Positions 52,801 to 60,865 of a stretch of 64,000 nucleotides of DNA are shown piece by piece. The notes under the pieces were generated by a model. That model had not been told where the DNA came from. It did not search any database and was given only the letters and a program-made list of their open reading frames with translations. Both the position numbers and the translations under genes were made by a program. Position 1 is the stretch's first letter. The number at the start of each line of letters is the position of its first letter. Source of the stretch: Rhodopseudomonas boonkerdii (GTDB lineage: Bacteria; Pseudomonadota; Alphaproteobacteria; Rhizobiales; Xanthobacteraceae); assembly GCF_021184025.1 (NCBI RefSeq), contig NZ_CP036537.1, positions 4,836,001 through 4,900,000 on the forward strand, in the 5' to 3' direction.

Positions 52801-52950
52801 GACGTTCACGACCTTCACGGTGAAGAACGGATCTTCGGCGCGGCCCAGACGCTCGTAGGAGAAGAAACCGGCGACACCGAGCGCGATGATCATGAAAAGG
52901 ATCAGCGTCGGATGCGCCACGGCCCAGGCCGAGAGATTGAAGCGATGCAT
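49804..52950 (-). CDS. RND-type multidrug efflux pump, inner-membrane subunit
   Basis: 1048 residues, full length for an HAE-type RND pump, with 12 expected membrane helices. The first is in TLILFMIIALGVAGFFSYERL, and the proton-relay aspartates are at about residues 401-404 (GLLVDDAIIAVEMM). The periplasmic porter domain starts with LGRAEDPFFTVKVVNVTAI, which identifies the branch with GRAEDP. It exports drugs or other amphiphiles using the proton gradient together with the adaptor encoded 33 bases upstream. No outer-membrane channel gene is adjacent, so it probably shares a TolC-like protein. Confidence 0.92.
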   Translation of the reverse strand: MHRFNLSAWAVAHPTLILFMIIALGVAGFFSYERLGRAEDPFFTVKVVNVTAIWPGATAKEMQEQVADPIEKKMQELPYFDKVQTYSKPSFTALQVSFKDNAPPKDVPYLFYLLRKKLADVQGSLPTGLIGPTVNDEFSDVDSILYMMTGDGADYAQLKKVAEGLRQRLLKVDGVTKVNLYGTQDERIYVEFSHAKLATLGITPQALFDSLAKQNAITPAGTVETSSQRVPLRVTGALDGVQAVASTPVESNGRTFRLGDIATVTHGFVDPPDFQIQQKGKPALGVGVVTAKGANILQLGENVKKAAADFMRAVPQGVEIEQIADQPHVVDEAVGEFTRSFVEALAIVLFVSFLALGWRTGIVVALSVPLVLGIVFMVMNAISLDLHRISLGALIISLGLLVDDAIIAVEMMVVKMEQGWDRVRAASFAWESTAFPMLTGTLVTAAGFLPIGFANSAVGEYAGSIFWVVAISLVASWFVAVIFTPYIGVKLLPNMAAHGAEHHDPHAIYETRIYRILRSVVQWCVSHRIKVVVATVGIFFASVVGFGHVQQQFFPLSERPELFFQLRLPEGTAFEVTRKSVQKAEALLKDDKDIATYTSYVGRGSPRFWLGLNPQLPNEAFAEIVIVSKNVEARERIKTKIEKAVADGDLSEARVRVDRFNFGPPVGFPVQFRVIGPDTAKVRDIAYKVRDVMRANPNVTEAQLDWNEQSPYLKLVVDQDRARALGLTPQDVSQSLALLISGTTVTTIRDGIEKVGVVARAVPSERLDLGKVGDLTIVSRNGVAVPLTQVANIEYSHEEPILWRRNRDMAITVRSDVVDGVQPPDVTNQIWPQLQSIRDGLEPAYRIEIGGAVEESNKGNASIALLFPLMIIVMLTLLMIQLQSFSRLVLVFLTAPLGIIGASLALNVSGMPFGFVALLGLIALAGMIMRNAVILVDQIETDVQHGLTRADAIVEATVRRARPVVLTALAAILAMIPLSRSAFWGPMAVTIMGGLFVATFLTLLYLPGLYALWFRKSLDERGPGEDTEHHAPQHDDKQRGFPLAAAAE

Positions 52951-52983
52951 CGGCTTCGTCCTTATTGTACGGGTTGTACGGGC

Positions 52984-54090
52984 TTAGAACGACAGGGCGG
53001 AGACGACTCGCACCTTTTGCGCGGGATCGAGCTTTTGCACGCCGAGCGTGACCACCTTGGCGCCGTCATCGACGCCCCCGGTGATGATCACGTCGGTACT
53101 TTCATAGGTCTTCACCTTCACCGGCCGCAGCGTGATTTCGCCGGCGTCATTGACGGTATAGAGCGAGGACTGGTTGCCCTGGCTGAACAGCGCCGAGAGC
53201 GGAATGCGGGCGATACGCTCGGTCTTCGGGTCTGACAGCGTCAGCGTCGCCGTCATGCCGAGTGCAACCTTGTCGTCGGCATCAGGCAGCGAGAATTTGG
53301 CGAGATAAGTGCGCGTGGCAGGGTCTGCGTTGGGGGCGATCTCACGCAGCCGGGCCTGATAGGTCCTGCCCGGCTCTGACCACAGGCTGACGCTGGCGAT
53401 ACCATCCTTGGCACGGCCGATCAGCGTTTCCGGGATCGCGACAACCGCCTCCTTCTCGGCAAAGCGCGCGACGCGGATCGCAGCCTGACCGGACGCGACG
53501 ACCTGACCGGGATCGATCAGCGTGGCGGTGACGACGCCGGCGGTGTCGGCGACGAGGGTCGCGTAGGACAGGCTGTTTTTCGTGAGTTCGACCTGGCGTT
53601 CGGCGCGGTTGAGACGCGCGCGCGCTTCGTCACCCGACGCCTTGGCCTGATCGAGTTGCGCCTGGGTTGCCCAGCCCTTGCTCTTCAGTTCATTGGCCCG
53701 CCCCTCGGCAGCGCTAGCCTGGGCCAGCACGCCGGTGGCGGCGCTGAGCTCGGCGGCCGCCTGCTCGGCCTGAAGCTTCAGATCGACCTCATCCAGCGTG
53801 CCGAGCGGCTGGCCGACCTGCACGGTCTGCCCGACTTCCACGAGCCGCTTGGCAACCTTGCCGGCCACGCGAAAACCGATATCGGTTTCGATACGCGGGC
53901 GGATGGTGCCGACGAAACTGCGCGACGGCGATTCCGGCGTGTATTGCACCGTCGTGACCAGAACGGGCCGCGATGGCTTCGACTCCGCCTCCGCCTTTTT
54001 CCCGCAACCGGCCAAACCGACGGCCGGAATCAGCAAGAGGGCGGCAATGACGGGCTTGCGGATGGTGGCGAACAGAGAACCGCGGGGCAT
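52984..54090 (-). CDS. RND efflux periplasmic adaptor (membrane fusion protein)
   Basis: 368-residue lipoprotein. The lipobox is L-A-G-C at about residues 26-29, then a short linker and the barrel-sandwich hybrid (FVGTIRPRIETDIGFRVAGK, EVGQTVQVGQPLGTLDEVDL). A coiled-coil hairpin follows from about residue 108 to 168 and the second half of the lipoyl domain (ATLVADTAGVVTATLIDPGQ). It links the RND pump to the outer membrane channel. It begins the operon adaptor-pump-TetR and has the strong operator dyad 47 bases upstream. Confidence 0.9.
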   Translation of the reverse strand: MPRGSLFATIRKPVIAALLLIPAVGLAGCGKKAEAESKPSRPVLVTTVQYTPESPSRSFVGTIRPRIETDIGFRVAGKVAKRLVEVGQTVQVGQPLGTLDEVDLKLQAEQAAAELSAATGVLAQASAAEGRANELKSKGWATQAQLDQAKASGDEARARLNRAERQVELTKNSLSYATLVADTAGVVTATLIDPGQVVASGQAAIRVARFAEKEAVVAIPETLIGRAKDGIASVSLWSEPGRTYQARLREIAPNADPATRTYLAKFSLPDADDKVALGMTATLTLSDPKTERIARIPLSALFSQGNQSSLYTVNDAGEITLRPVKVKTYESTDVIITGGVDDGAKVVTLGVQKLDPAQKVRVVSALSF

Positions 54091-54136
54091 GATCGTACTT
54101 CCTTCGTGAGGTCGCCGGAAGAGTAGATGTGACTAA

Positions 54137-54158
54137 TGACGATTGTCAATATTCGTCA
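54137..54158 (-). promoter_or_regulatory. TetR operator candidate over the RND promoter
   Basis: TGACGA and TCGTCA are inverted around TTGTCAATAT. On the minus strand TTGACA, a perfect -35, occupies the centre (54150-54145), and CTACTC lies 17 bases further. A dimeric repressor here would block the promoter for the adaptor gene. The operon's own TetR protein is the obvious candidate. Confidence 0.6.
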
Positions 54159-54202
54159 CTGATCATAAACTCATCATCGTTGCCGAAGGATCGCGCAATG
54201 AA

Positions 54203-54233
54203 AAGCGCCGGTGAGCGGATGTCCCCGGCGCTT
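54203..54233 (-). terminator. Intrinsic-terminator-like hairpin after the MFS gene
   Basis: AAGCGCCGG (54203-54211) pairs with CCGGCGCTT (54225-54233). On the minus strand the stem runs into TTTTC, a short T-run, 27 bases after the MFS stop. Confidence 0.55.
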
Positions 54234-54259
54234 CGTGCTACATCGATAAAGGTAATTAA

Positions 54260-55609
54260 TTACCTTGCCGACTCGCCCCCCTTGCTGGCGGAGGAGAATT
54301 CTGTCGCGGTGCCGTGATTGCCGGCGAGCACCAGAATGCCCGCGATCAGCGGCATGGCGGCTAGTACCAGGAGGCCAGTGGACGTACTGCCCGTAGCTTC
54401 CTTGACCCAACCGATCAGATACGGGCCACCGAAACCGGCGAGATTGCCGATCGAATTGATCATGGCGATGGCGCCCGCTGCTGCCGTGCCGCTGAGCCAG
54501 GCGGTCGGCAGGGTCCAGAACAGGGCGAAAGTACAGAATACCCCGACGGCGGCCACGGTCAGCGCGACCATGGTGACCGTGGGATTGCTGACCACGCCCG
54601 AGACAGCCAGCGCCACGGCGATCAACAGCAACGGCAGGCCGACATGCCAGACACGCTCACGGGTGCGGTCCGAATGTCGGGCCCAGAGAATCATGGCGAT
54701 GGAGCCGAACGCATAGGGAATCGCGGTGACGAAACCGGTCTGGGTATTCGTGAGACCGAACGCCTTGACGATCTGCGGCAGCCAGAACTGCATACCGTAA
54801 AGCGCTGCGACGAAGCCGAAATAGATTACGCTCAGCATCAGCACCTTAGGCGACGACAGCGCCTGACCGAGCGACATGCCATGGGCGCTTTCCTTCATGG
54901 TGCGCTCGCTTTCGAGCCTGTCGGCCAGCCACATCTTCTGATCCGGCGTCAGCCAGTCGGCTTTCGACGGCTTGTCGGTGAGATAGAACCAGGTGACGAT
55001 GCCCAGCAGCACCGAGGGAATGCCCTCGATGATGAACAGCCACTGCCAGCCCTTCAGCCCCATGACGCCATCCATGCCGAGCAGCATGCCGGAAATCGGC
55101 GCACCGATTACGGTGGACACCGGCACGGCGATGGCGAAGGCCGCGAGGAAACGTGCGCGATATGCAGCCGGATACCAGTAAGTCAGATAAAGGATGATGC
55201 CGGGGAAGAAGCCGGCTTCGGCGACACCGAGCAGGAAGCGCAACACATAGAAGCTGGTCGGGCCGCCGACCACCGCCATCAGCGCCGAGATCACGCCCCA
55301 GCTCACCATGATGCGCGCAATCCAGCGGCTGGCGCCGAATTTTTCCAGCGCGATGTTGCTGGGAACTTCAAAGATGAAATAACCGATGAAGAAAATGCCA
55401 GCGCCCCAGGCGAACACTGTCGGCGAGAAATTCAGATCGGCATTCATGGTCAACGCAGCGAAGCCGAGATTGACCCGGTCGAGATAAGCGAGAAAGTAAG
55501 CCAGGATCAGAAACGGAATCAGCCGCCAGGAAATGGCACGGATCGTCGACGTTTCGAGATCGCTCTTCGCACTCTGCTCCGCGCGTGCCCCGATGATGGC
55601 CTGACTCAT
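54260..55609 (-). CDS. MFS transporter of the anion:cation symporter (ACS) family
   Basis: 449 residues, 12 membrane helices. The ACS signature region is LIPFLILAYFLAYLDRVNLG at the first helix, then WGAGIFFIGYFIFEVPSNIA, and the motif between helices 4 and 5 is RFLLGVAEAGFFPGIILYLT. ACS carriers take up organic anions such as tartrate, phthalate and galactarate. The ligand is unknown. ATG 55609 with GGGAG eight bases upstream was chosen; an upstream in-frame extension is non-membrane and unlikely. It stands alone on its strand. Confidence 0.88.
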   Translation of the reverse strand: MSQAIIGARAEQSAKSDLETSTIRAISWRLIPFLILAYFLAYLDRVNLGFAALTMNADLNFSPTVFAWGAGIFFIGYFIFEVPSNIALEKFGASRWIARIMVSWGVISALMAVVGGPTSFYVLRFLLGVAEAGFFPGIILYLTYWYPAAYRARFLAAFAIAVPVSTVIGAPISGMLLGMDGVMGLKGWQWLFIIEGIPSVLLGIVTWFYLTDKPSKADWLTPDQKMWLADRLESERTMKESAHGMSLGQALSSPKVLMLSVIYFGFVAALYGMQFWLPQIVKAFGLTNTQTGFVTAIPYAFGSIAMILWARHSDRTRERVWHVGLPLLLIAVALAVSGVVSNPTVTMVALTVAAVGVFCTFALFWTLPTAWLSGTAAAGAIAMINSIGNLAGFGGPYLIGWVKEATGSTSTGLLVLAAMPLIAGILVLAGNHGTATEFSSASKGGESAR

Positions 55610-55732
55610 TCTGTTCGCTCCCGATGGCTTCTTTTGCGCAACCGAACGGCCGCGACTTGGCCGTTTAGCCAAACTGCGCGGGTGCGGCAATATGTCAACC
55701 GGAAGCGTCCGGTAGAACGCAACGAAAGTCGA

Positions 55733-56986
55733 TCAGGCGTCGCCGTAACGCCTGATCGCTTCGATGGTAAGGCCCTTGCCGACCGCGCCAAAGGTGTCGC
55801 CATCGATAGCGCGGGCTGCCGGCAGCGCACCGAGGATCGCCTTGCGGACATGAGCCAGCTGCACCGAGCCGCCAGTGAGAAACACCGCATCAATGTCTTC
55901 TGGCTTCAGTTTTGCCTGGGACAGGCAAATGGCGATCCGCGCGTGGATGCGGTCGGCCAGCGTCCGGGTGTGGCTCACGAGTTCCTTGCGCGCCAGGCCG
56001 GCGGACAGGCCAGGCTCCAGCCAATCCAGAGCAATGCTCGATTTCGGCTGATCGGATAGACCGATCTTGGCGCCCTCGACCTCCATCGCCAGCGTATGGC
56101 CGCGCTGCTCTTCCAGCACGCGAACCAGGCGACCGAGCAATTCGGGCTGCCGCGCTTCGTAGCGTACCTGCCGGATCTCGTTGATGACCTTGGGGTCGTA
56201 CATCCGGTTGATGCTCGACCAGGTCGCGAGATCGTGGAAATAGCCTGACGGCACATCGAGCCCCGCACGCTTCATGGCCGAGCGATAGCCGAGCAGCGGC
56301 ATCACCACGCCAAGGCTCAGATGGCGATCGAAATCGGTACCGCCGATGCGCACGCCGTCATTGGCCAGAATGTCGTCCTTGCGATCAGCATGACGATGCC
56401 GTTCCGGCGACAGGCGCACGATGGAGAAATCCGACGTACCACCGCCGATATCGGCAATCAGCGCGATCTCTTCCGCATCGATGTGACGTTCGTAATCGAG
56501 CGCAGCAGCGATCGGTTCGAACTGGAACGAGACATCGGCAAAGCCGATATCCTTCGCGATGCCGAGCAGCACATCCTCGGCCTTGCGGTCGCCGGCGGGA
56601 TTGTCGTCGACGAAGAAAACCGGACGTCCATGCACGACCTTGCGCAATTCCTGTCCTGTCGCGGCTTCCGCACGACGCTTCACGGCGCCGATATAGTTGC
56701 CGATGACGTTGCGAAAGCCGATGCGCTCGCGGCCGACGCGCGTGGTCTCGTCGACCAGCGAGGTGCCGAGCACCGATTTCAGGCTGCGCATCAGCCGGCC
56801 AGGGACGCCTTCCACATAGGCTTCCATCGCGTTGCGCCCGATAAAGACGCCGGTATCGACCTTATAGAAGATGGCACTCGGAATGGTGACATGCGCATCT
56901 TCCAGCGCGGCGAGCACCGGGACATCGTTCTCGATGGTGCCGAGCGTCGTGTTCGACGTTCCAAAATCCAGACCGCAAATCGACAT
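55733..56986 (-). CDS. Hsp70-like ATPase without substrate-binding domain (YegD-like)
   Basis: 417 residues, only the actin-like ATPase part of an Hsp70. The nucleotide loops are GLDFGTSNTTLG (residues 5-16), ADIGGGTSDFSIVRL (phosphate 2) and VFLTGGSVQLAHVRKAIL (adenosine region). The substrate-binding domain and lid of DnaK are absent, as in the YegD/YegD-like group. It may act as a regulatory or assembly ATPase with an unknown client. It is divergent from tex; nothing else is visible in the 247 bases between the two starts. Confidence 0.85.
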   Translation of the reverse strand: MSICGLDFGTSNTTLGTIENDVPVLAALEDAHVTIPSAIFYKVDTGVFIGRNAMEAYVEGVPGRLMRSLKSVLGTSLVDETTRVGRERIGFRNVIGNYIGAVKRRAEAATGQELRKVVHGRPVFFVDDNPAGDRKAEDVLLGIAKDIGFADVSFQFEPIAAALDYERHIDAEEIALIADIGGGTSDFSIVRLSPERHRHADRKDDILANDGVRIGGTDFDRHLSLGVVMPLLGYRSAMKRAGLDVPSGYFHDLATWSSINRMYDPKVINEIRQVRYEARQPELLGRLVRVLEEQRGHTLAMEVEGAKIGLSDQPKSSIALDWLEPGLSAGLARKELVSHTRTLADRIHARIAICLSQAKLKPEDIDAVFLTGGSVQLAHVRKAILGALPAARAIDGDTFGAVGKGLTIEAIRRYGDA

Positions 56987-57233
56987 GACCGCTCCAAAAG
57001 GACGGTCCGTCTACACAGATCGCGCGGTTCGATCCAGCACTATATTTTTGCACAACCGCATCGCGGCAAAGCACGCCGCCATCAGGAAATCCGGGAGCAT
57101 TTTCAAAGCAGAACCGGCGATCCACAGAACAATCTGCCGCCGCGATCAGGGTTGCTGAATCGCCGAGGGCCGGTCCATAAGCGGAATAAGACGGCGGGAT
57201 GACCGCCCTGGACTGTCGAAGGAATATGCAGGC

Positions 57234-59573
57234 GTGACCAATATCAATCTAAAGATCGCTGAAGAACTTGGCGTGCGCGAACAGCAGGTCGCGGCGACGG
57301 TGGAACTGCTCAATGGCGGTGCCACCGTGCCGTTCGTTGCGCGCTATCGCAAGGAAATCACCGGCGGTCTCGACGACGCGCAGCTGCGTACGCTGGAAGA
57401 GCGCCTGACCTATCTGCGCGAGCTGGAAGACCGCCGCGCCGTGATTCTGGAATCGGTGCGCGAGCAGGGCAAGCTCGACGCCGCGCTCGAACTGGCAATC
57501 AAGACCGCCGACACCAAGGGCCGTCTCGAGGACATATACCTGCCGTTCAAGCCGAAGCGCCGTACCAAAGCGGAGATCGCCAAGGAAGCCGGCCTCATGC
57601 CACTTGCCGACATCCTGCTCGCCGAGCCGCAGAACGACCCGAAGGTGGTTGCCGAGGCCTATGTTAATGCCGACAAGCAAGTGGCCGACGTCACCGCCGC
57701 GCTCGACGGCGCCCGTGCCATTCTCGTCGAGCGCTTCGCCGAAGATGCGGATCTCATCGGCGCGCTGCGCGAGCAAATGTGGTCGAACGGCCTGATGGCC
57801 TCGAAAGTGCGCGAAGGCAAGAAAGCCGAGGGCGAGAAGTTCAAGGACTATTTCGATTTCTCCGAGCCACTGCACAAGCTTCCTTCGCATCGCGTCCTGG
57901 CACTGTTCCGTGGCGAGAAGGAAGAGGTGCTTGATTTGGCGATGCTGCCCGAGCCGGTGCCGCCGACCCCCGTCCCATCCACGACGCCGAGCTCGTATGA
58001 ACTCAAGATCATGCAGCGCGTCGGTGTGTCCGACAAAGGTCGTCCTGGCGACAAGTGGCTGACCGACACCGTACGCTGGGCCTGGCGCACCAAGATCCAG
58101 GTACATCTCAATATCGACCTGCGCATGCGCCTGTGGACTGCGGCGGAAGAAGAAGGCGTGCGCGTGTTCGCCTCCAACCTGCGCGACCTGCTGCTCGCTG
58201 CGCCGGCTGGCGCGCGTGTCACCATGGGCCTCGATCCCGGCTACCGCTCAGGCGTGAAGACCGCCGTGATCGATGCCACCGGCAAGGTGGTGGCGACGAC
58301 GACGATCTATCCGCATGAGCCGCAACGCGCATGGGACGCCGCGCTCGCAACCCTCGGCAAGCTCGCCGTGCAGCACAAGGTCGAACTGATCGCCATCGGT
58401 AACGGCACCGCCTCGCGCGAGACCGACAAGCTGGCAAGCGATCTCCTCAAGCTGCTGCCCGATCTGAAGATGACCAAGATCGTGGTCTCGGAAGCCGGCG
58501 CGTCGGTCTATTCGGCCTCGGCCTTCGCCTCGGAGGAACTGCCGGAGCTCGATGTGACGCTGCGCGGCGCGGTCTCCATCGCGCGCCGCCTGCAGGACCC
58601 GCTGGCAGAGCTGGTGAAGATCGATCCCAAGGCAATAGGCGTCGGCCAGTATCAGCACGATCTCGGCGAGAGCAAACTTGCGCGCTCGCTCGATGCCGTG
58701 GTGGAAGATTGCGTGAATGGCGTTGGGGTCGATCTCAACACCGCCTCGGCTCCGCTGCTGGCCCGCGTGTCGGGCATTGGTACGGGTCTCGCCCAGAGCA
58801 TCGTGCAGCACCGCGACGCCAATGGTCCGTTCAAGTCGCGCAAGGCGCTGAAGGACGTGCCGCGGCTCGGTCCGAAGGCGTTCGAACAATGCGCGGGCTT
58901 CCTGCGCATCAATGACGGCGAAGACCCGCTCGACAAGTCAGGCGTGCATCCGGAAGCCTATCCGCTGGTGCGTAAGATTCTCGAAGCCACGAAGAGCGAT
59001 ATTCACGCGCTGATCGGCAATGCCGAGGTGCTGCGCAAGGTGCAGCCGAAGAGCTTTGTCGATGACACGTTTGGTTTGCCGACGGTCACGGACATTCTGA
59101 AGGAGCTCGAGAAGCCCGGCCGCGATCCGCGTCCCGCGTTCAAGGCTGCGGTGTTCATGGAAGGTGTCGAGAAGGTCTCCGACCTCAAGCCCGGCATGAT
59201 CCTAGAAGGTACGGTTACTAACGTCGCCGCCTTCGGCGCTTTCGTCGATGTCGGCGTGCATCAGGATGGTCTTGTGCACATCTCGGCGATGTCAAAAACC
59301 TTCATCAAGGACCCGCGCGAGGTGGTGAAGCCTGGCGACATCGTCAAGGTCAAGGTGCTGGAGGTCGAGGTCGATCGCAAGCGGATCGCCTTGTCGCTGC
59401 GCATGGACGATCCGGTCGGCGCCAAGGCCGATCGCCCGAAGGCCGACCGTGGTCCGCGCTTCAGCGAGCGCAACATGACCTCGCGCGCACCGGGCAAGCC
59501 GGATTCCGGCGGCGGTGCATTTGCGGAAGCGATGCGGCGCGCGGCGGAAAAGGGCGCCGGCAAAGGACGGTGA
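57234..59573 (+). CDS. tex: Tex-family RNA-binding transcription accessory protein
   Basis: 779 residues, full length. Domains in order: Tex N-terminal helical region ([20 protein letters not shown]), YqgF/RNase H-like fold near 325-430 ([20 protein letters not shown]), helix-hairpin-helix region around 500-560 ([20 protein letters not shown]), and an S1 RNA-binding domain near 650-725 ([20 protein letters not shown]). The tail is basic and low complexity. Tex binds RNA and influences transcription and stress responses. The start is GTG 57234 with AAGGA ten bases upstream; a three-codon reading ATG-CAG-GCG-TGA overlaps it. Confidence 0.92.
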   Translation: MTNINLKIAEELGVREQQVAATVELLNGGATVPFVARYRKEITGGLDDAQLRTLEERLTYLRELEDRRAVILESVREQGKLDAALELAIKTADTKGRLEDIYLPFKPKRRTKAEIAKEAGLMPLADILLAEPQNDPKVVAEAYVNADKQVADVTAALDGARAILVERFAEDADLIGALREQMWSNGLMASKVREGKKAEGEKFKDYFDFSEPLHKLPSHRVLALFRGEKEEVLDLAMLPEPVPPTPVPSTTPSSYELKIMQRVGVSDKGRPGDKWLTDTVRWAWRTKIQVHLNIDLRMRLWTAAEEEGVRVFASNLRDLLLAAPAGARVTMGLDPGYRSGVKTAVIDATGKVVATTTIYPHEPQRAWDAALATLGKLAVQHKVELIAIGNGTASRETDKLASDLLKLLPDLKMTKIVVSEAGASVYSASAFASEELPELDVTLRGAVSIARRLQDPLAELVKIDPKAIGVGQYQHDLGESKLARSLDAVVEDCVNGVGVDLNTASAPLLARVSGIGTGLAQSIVQHRDANGPFKSRKALKDVPRLGPKAFEQCAGFLRINDGEDPLDKSGVHPEAYPLVRKILEATKSDIHALIGNAEVLRKVQPKSFVDDTFGLPTVTDILKELEKPGRDPRPAFKAAVFMEGVEKVSDLKPGMILEGTVTNVAAFGAFVDVGVHQDGLVHISAMSKTFIKDPREVVKPGDIVKVKVLEVEVDRKRIALSLRMDDPVGAKADRPKADRGPRFSERNMTSRAPGKPDSGGGAFAEAMRRAAEKGAGKGR

Positions 59574-59579
59574 ACCACA

Positions 59580-59665
59580 GCGTAGGCAAAGGCGCCTCGG
59601 CGCCGTGCCTACCGCTACACGCGATGACAAAGATGGTGGGCACGTTGCGCTTTGCCCACTCTACG
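59580..59665. repeat. Paired hairpins between tex and the amidase gene (family G)
   Basis: GTAGGCAAAGGCGCC and GGCGCCGTGCCTAC form one hairpin (59582-59612); GTGGGCA and TGCCCAC (59636-59642, 59653-59659) another. The GATGGTGGGCAC...TTTGCCCACTCTACG layout resembles another repeat common in this family. It lies between convergent genes and could terminate both. Confidence 0.55.
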
Positions 59666-59667
59666 AG

Positions 59668-60843
59668 CTACTGGCCCAGCTCTACCGCCAGCGCCAGCAG
59701 ATCCTCATCGCAATCGCGCGCGGCCATGATCGACAGGCCGATCGGGCAATCGTCGAGCTTCGCCACCGGCATCGACAATTGCGGCGTGCCGGCATGGCCG
59801 GCGACACAGAGCAGTTCGATGGCGCGGGCACGGAACACGTCAAGCAGCGCATCGGGCGTAGCACGCAGCGGCGCGATGCCGGGTACGGTCGGCAACACCA
59901 TCACCGCATCGCCAGCCAGTAGCCCGTTCACCTTGTCCGTGATCACCTTGCGCAACGGCTTTGCGGCCGCGATTTCCGCAGGATCCAGCACGGCCGCAGC
60001 CGCAAAGCGCTCTTTGACACCAGGCCCGAATGTCGGCTTCACCGCCGAAATCCATTTCCCCTGCACGGTCCACGCCTCTTCCGATTGCAGCACGCGAAAC
60101 GCATTCCGCCACGCATCGCGCTCACCGCCGATCACATCGATCTCTTCGCTCTTGCCAACGAGCGCGATCAGGCGATCCACCGACGGTTGCAGCGCGTCGC
60201 GCACTTTCCCATCCAGCGCGGCAAACAGGTCACGTGCGATCAACAGCTTCTTCGGCGCGCGCGGCGTGCGAACCCCATCGAGCAGCACGTTACCGACCCG
60301 CACCATCAATTCCGGCGATCGCGCGAACCAGCCAAGCACGTCGTAGCTCGGCGCCAGCGGCACGGCATTGGCCAGCGGAATACGGCCATGGGTAGTGCGA
60401 ATGCCATAAATGCCGCAATAGCTCGCGGGCAAACGCACGGAGCCGCCGGTGTCCGAGCCGATTGCGAAATCGACGAGCCCACCCGCTGTCGCCGCCGCGG
60501 AACCGCTCGACGAGCCGCCGGGAATGCGACCGGGCGCGGCGGGATTCACCGGCGTGCCATAATGCGCATTCTCACCGTTCAGGCTCCAGGCGAGTTCGTC
60601 CGTATGTGTCTTGCCCACGAGCTTGGCCCCTGCCGCACGCAGACGATCAACTGCGGGTGTGGACTTCGTCGGCACCGGATGCGTCGCCAGCCATTGCGGA
60701 TTGCCGGCGGCGGTCGGCACGCCGGCGAGATCGAACACATCCTTCAGCGCAAAGGTCAGCCCCGACAGCGGACCTTCGGACGTCGGCTGCACCTCGATGC
60801 GGCCGTGATCCACAAAGGCCCCCAGCGTATCGTCGATCAGCAT
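59668..60843 (-). CDS. Amidase (amidase-signature family)
   Basis: 391 residues. The Ser-cisSer-Lys triad is recognisable: K34 in FALKDVFDLAG, S111 (or a neighbouring Ser) in PGGSSSGSAAATAGGLVDF and S135 in GSDTGGSVRLPAS. The amide substrate is not evident; indole-acetamide-, urea-derivative- and peptide-amide-hydrolysing members share these motifs. AAGGAG is six bases before the ATG. It follows the amidohydrolase gene by 22 bases on the same strand, so both are likely co-transcribed and may work on the same ring-opened or cyclic amide. Confidence 0.88.
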   Translation of the reverse strand: MLIDDTLGAFVDHGRIEVQPTSEGPLSGLTFALKDVFDLAGVPTAAGNPQWLATHPVPTKSTPAVDRLRAAGAKLVGKTHTDELAWSLNGENAHYGTPVNPAAPGRIPGGSSSGSAAATAGGLVDFAIGSDTGGSVRLPASYCGIYGIRTTHGRIPLANAVPLAPSYDVLGWFARSPELMVRVGNVLLDGVRTPRAPKKLLIARDLFAALDGKVRDALQPSVDRLIALVGKSEEIDVIGGERDAWRNAFRVLQSEEAWTVQGKWISAVKPTFGPGVKERFAAAAVLDPAEIAAAKPLRKVITDKVNGLLAGDAVMVLPTVPGIAPLRATPDALLDVFRARAIELLCVAGHAGTPQLSMPVAKLDDCPIGLSIMAARDCDEDLLALAVELGQ

Positions 60844-60865
60844 CGCATTCTCCTTGCAGCTTGAA

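Noticed and set aside
51790..56059. Plus-strand frames of about 480 codons opposite the RND pump and the MFS carrier
   Set aside because: Same reason: no domains, antisense to well-defined genes.
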